From positions 1,484,314 through 1,544,313 of the forward strand of contig NW_019091376.1 in the NCBI RefSeq assembly GCF_001949145.1: 60,000 nucleotides of DNA, read 5' to 3'. The position numbers and the translations under genes were made by a program. Each line of letters begins with the position of its first letter. Position 1 is the first letter of the stretch. A model generated the notes under the pieces. That model was given only the letters and a program-made list of their open reading frames with translations. It was not told the origin of the DNA and ran no database searches. The stretch comes from Acanthaster planci (lineage: Eukaryota > Echinodermata > Asteroidea > Valvatida > Acanthasteridae). Positions 57,201-60,000 of this stretch are shown here, one piece after another.

Positions 57201-60000
57201 GCTCAAGTTAAACACAGGTTGAGCTCAGCCGACGCTGCTTTCATGGATGTAAATTTGTGAAAAATATTATTGTTTCTGGTCTCATTCAATTGCCTAAACA
57301 AATCCTGAATCAATCCCTTTGCATGACCCAACTAAATTGTGAATAAATCCCAATATCACCCATGGGCTCAGGAATTCAGCAACACCATAAAATGGACATT
57401 TCACTTACTGGTGAAATGGAAGCTTTGGTTATGCATCATGTGACGGCTGCACAATGATGTTTGGAACAATGACCGGAAATTTCTTCACGCGATATACCCC
57501 TATTCGTCCATATACCCACCTTGCATCCTGGTCGTGTGGCGATGCATGCGTACAGACAATCGTGTCGTGCCTTCCACAACTTGCTTCTGTCTTCTGGTCT
57601 CTCAGCCCACTGGAAGTCCGACCCATTGTTCCCTCTCACTATTTCCTCTTCAAATCAAGTGGGAAAGGAAAAGTATGACTTTTCTAACAACGATGAGAAT
57701 TCTGATTCCATCAAATCAAATTTTTCTCACATGTGACATCTGCCAAACATAGAGTAAATGAAATTCAACCAAATGGGGTGTTGCAAAAGACAGGAAGCAC
57801 ATTTAACGGTAAACAATTCAAATTCAATCCCTTTGTATCTAATTCGTTGTGGTAACTTCGGCATGTGAATACAGTGTACAGTCCTTGATTGCAATCTAAT
57901 TCACAGAAGGATGAAAGAAATGTTTAGAATGATCAAATGAGAGAACCTCAAGAGAGAACCTCAAATTCTTTAACAAAAGCCTTCGAAAATCTTGACACGT
58001 CAAATGTTACAGACTTGCAGTGAAAGCCTCGATCTGCATTGCAATCCAGGGGGATTTGATCATTTGAACCCAGCACATGGTGGGTGGAGGCATTTGAAAT
58101 CCCTCACCGACATATTGAACCTGTGACTTGACGCTTTCTTCCGAGCCGTGAAACTCCAGGAATAAAGTTGGCGCTACTTTCTGGTCCAGGTGGCTGTACT
58201 TGTTACAAGCATCCATCATCGCTTCATCAAGGAATTCTGACAAGGATTGAACAAATTGCCACTCAAGAATGTTAAACATGAAAAAAAACCTGACCGGCTG
58301 AAAGTTACCTACTGTTGACATGTATCAAGGGTGTCAGGAACAGTTTTGCACAGAATGAACAGGCTTTACCCAAAATGCTGAGAGGATCTATTACTTTGAA
58401 ATGGTTCTTTAAATTCCACTGAGTGGATTGACACTGACCAGAAAGCCAAGGATTCTGTTTTGGTAAATATGTCACTAAACTGTCAAAGTAATTCAAGCTG
58501 GGAAATATTTGATTTTCATCAGTCCAACGTGCCTGAGTTCTTTTGACCATGAGGAAAAGCAATGTAGCCTGCATACCAATGCGGGCGATTGGAACACCAC
58601 ACTGCATGACCTGCGTGACAGAGTCTACGGCCTCTTGAACAGTGTCAAATGAGCAGACAGCAGCCAGAATCTGTTGACAAAGAACAGGTGAGGAGGCACT
58701 TCAGGGACTTTCCGTAGCATGGCTTTTTACTCATCCAGGGCTTAATCTTGAACTCGTAATCAATGGAACAGGAACTAAAAGATATCAATGCAGGAACTAA
58801 AAAATATCAATGCAGGAACTAACAAAAAATCATTCCAGGAACTAAAAGAAATCAATGCAGGAACTAAAAGAAATCAATACAGGCTCTAAAAGAAATCAAT
58901 GCAAGAACTAAAAGAAATATTCATCCACGTCTGGATCCATTACTGATGGTTATGCAACGGTACAAGGTGCTGCGGTGAACTGAAGAATCTCAGCTCAGAG
59001 GAATTAAATCATAAAAACTGGAGCCCAAGAGAGAGATTAAACCGAAATTGGAAAACCTTTAGGATAAACTTCAGATTAAAAGAGCATCTGAACCCTCTGA
59101 AGTTGTTGCATGAAAGTGATGACCCACCAACACTACTTATATGGAGGACTTAACATCCAAATCTGTGCACAAGCACAACCTCAATGTTGAACAAGTAACA
59201 ACTTTGGGCAGACACCTCAACACCACTGCCACTCAAACTGTTGAGTTTGCACATGTTCAAAAGAAAGTTGTCAATACATATAACATACTCCGTTCTTCAA
59301 GTGAGTGAACCATGGAGTGGCATGTTGCACACTCTCGAAACTCTCCAGAAAGATCTCAAACACCATCTACCATCCTCGTGTGTTGCATTGGAATCATGCT
59401 CTACTTCAATGTATGAAGGTCCGCTCACTCATCAGTTCCCTTTTTTTTGAGTCTTAAACTCGAGTGGAAAATCTTCATTTCCACATAAGAGCAAATGCAG
59501 CCAAACACCATTAGAAGTCACTGGGACTTTTACAAATTCCCTTTTGATAGGGACCTTGTATCATCAGTATTGGAAAACAAAGAATATACTTGGAAACTCA
59601 ATTTTTATTTTGTTATAAGCAGGATGTCTGATCATACAGTCAACTCTCATTATTTGGCGTATTGCTGGGACATGCCAATTTAACTCGTAAAACCAGAATC
59701 TTGTTGGAAAAGAACTGGAAAAAAAACAGAAAACAGTTCGGATTGGTACTTCAGAATTTGCTGTTTAAAACCCAAAGAGTGTTCTTTGTACTGAGTGAAT
59801 TCTACAGACAAACCTTACATGACACGTGTGCCAAGAGATTTTTAAAAAAAAAGAAAGTTTAATATAGATTGAAGCACAGCATAAATGCACATCTGAAGTT
59901 GATACCCTCACTCACCGCCTCTGGTATCCCATGAAGCCTCAGCGTTGCCTTGGTGATGATGCCTAGTGTGCCCTCTGACCCAACAAACAGATTAGTCAGG
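54267..60000 (-). CDS. LDHD: Mitochondrial D-lactate dehydrogenase (LDHD), C-terminal part, 5' incomplete
   Basis: Exons on the minus strand: 60000-59916 (cut by the window edge), 58670-58577, 58236-58108, 57647-57520, 56931-56841, 56627-56516 and 54438-54267, phases consistent; 269 codons visible of about 500. LDHD is an FAD enzyme that oxidises D-lactate and related D-2-hydroxyacids to the 2-oxoacid, passing electrons to the respiratory chain via cytochrome c. Visible regions are the end of the FAD-binding domain ([20 protein letters not shown]) and the FAD-oxidase C-terminal domain: [65 protein letters not shown], the metal-binding-type [23 protein letters not shown] and [12 protein letters not shown]. 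All key motifs are intact. The last intron holds a hAT-like MITE with a satellite. The FAD-binding N-terminus and mitochondrial signal lie beyond the window. Confidence 0.96.
55654..56216 (-). mobile_element. hAT-like MITE, copy 3, with internal satellite expansion
   Basis: The ends CAGTGTTGTAGTTAAGACC and GTCTCGACTACAACACTG match the copy 2 termini. The unique part (56100-56200) is the reverse complement of the copy 2 interior. The flanks GTGGAAAG and ATGGATAG agree at 6 of 8. Between them the element has expanded into 12-bp repeats and contains a 238-base gap. It lies in the last LDHD intron. Confidence 0.85.
55669..56099. repeat. 12-bp minisatellite (GACCACACACAA-type)
   Basis: Tandem units of the form GACCAxRCACAA with two variable positions lie on both sides of the N run at 55723-55960. 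The copy number is unknown. The period is divisible by three, so all frames can stay open; the resulting Trp-Ser-Cys or His-Lys-Thr repeats are not proteins. Confidence 0.95.
58771..58920 (+). repeat. 22-bp tandem repeat in LDHD intron
   Basis: About seven units of GGAACTAAAAGAAATCAATG plus CA start at 58771, 58793, 58815, 58838, 58860, 58882 and 58904, with substitutions increasing to the right. It lies between the exons at 58577-58670 and 59916-60000. Confidence 0.9.

Noticed and set aside
58771-58920. CRISPR-like direct repeats (also 37259-38075)
   Set aside because: Units are contiguous tandem repeats without unique spacers, in a eukaryotic intron or intergenic region.

Overview
The window is animal nuclear DNA: AT-rich, with spliceosomal GT-AG introns, genes spread over many short exons, and abundant small transposons and satellites. 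Frequent palindromic TACATGTA / ACCGGT microsatellites, intron sizes of about 0.3-4 kb and the protein similarities suggest a marine invertebrate, probably a deuterostome (sea star, acorn worm or lancelet type). The species cannot be fixed from the sequence alone. There are two sequencing gaps, 37577-37663 and 55723-55960, both inside tandem repeats, and one ambiguous base at 2897.

Layout. 1-13 kb: no recognisable exon; noncoding sequence dense in TACATGTA palindromes. 13.0-18.35 kb (+): last three exons of the SLC7A6OS/IWR1 gene (RNA polymerase II nuclear import), followed by a possibly very long 3' UTR. 24.5-27.4 kb: GC-rich patch, retroelement tail, MITE. 27.5-34.07 kb (+): a complete 11-exon cathepsin A-like gene of 481 codons whose catalytic Ser and His are replaced by Gly and Phe, so probably a secreted or lysosomal pseudoenzyme. 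It sits between two inverted copies of one terminal-inverted-repeat element. 37.26-38.08 kb: 37-bp minisatellite. 39.4-40.4 kb (+): frameshifted class A GPCR pseudogene. 42.1-51.1 kb (-): a 10-exon gene of about 892 codons identified as TINF2/TIN2, the shelterin hub, from its TRFH-like N-terminus and conserved C-terminal motif. 54.3-60 kb (-): C-terminal half of LDHD, mitochondrial D-lactate dehydrogenase, running off the right edge.

The genes are unrelated housekeeping functions and form no operon-like unit. Exon phases agree across every junction in the four intron-containing genes, which is the main support for the models. The most unusual items are the cathepsin A pseudoenzyme, the invertebrate TIN2 with a vertebrate-like C-terminal motif, a hAT-like MITE family (three intronic copies, one with a perfect 8-bp target duplication and one that has grown an internal 12-bp satellite), and a dispersed tRNA-derived SINE family.
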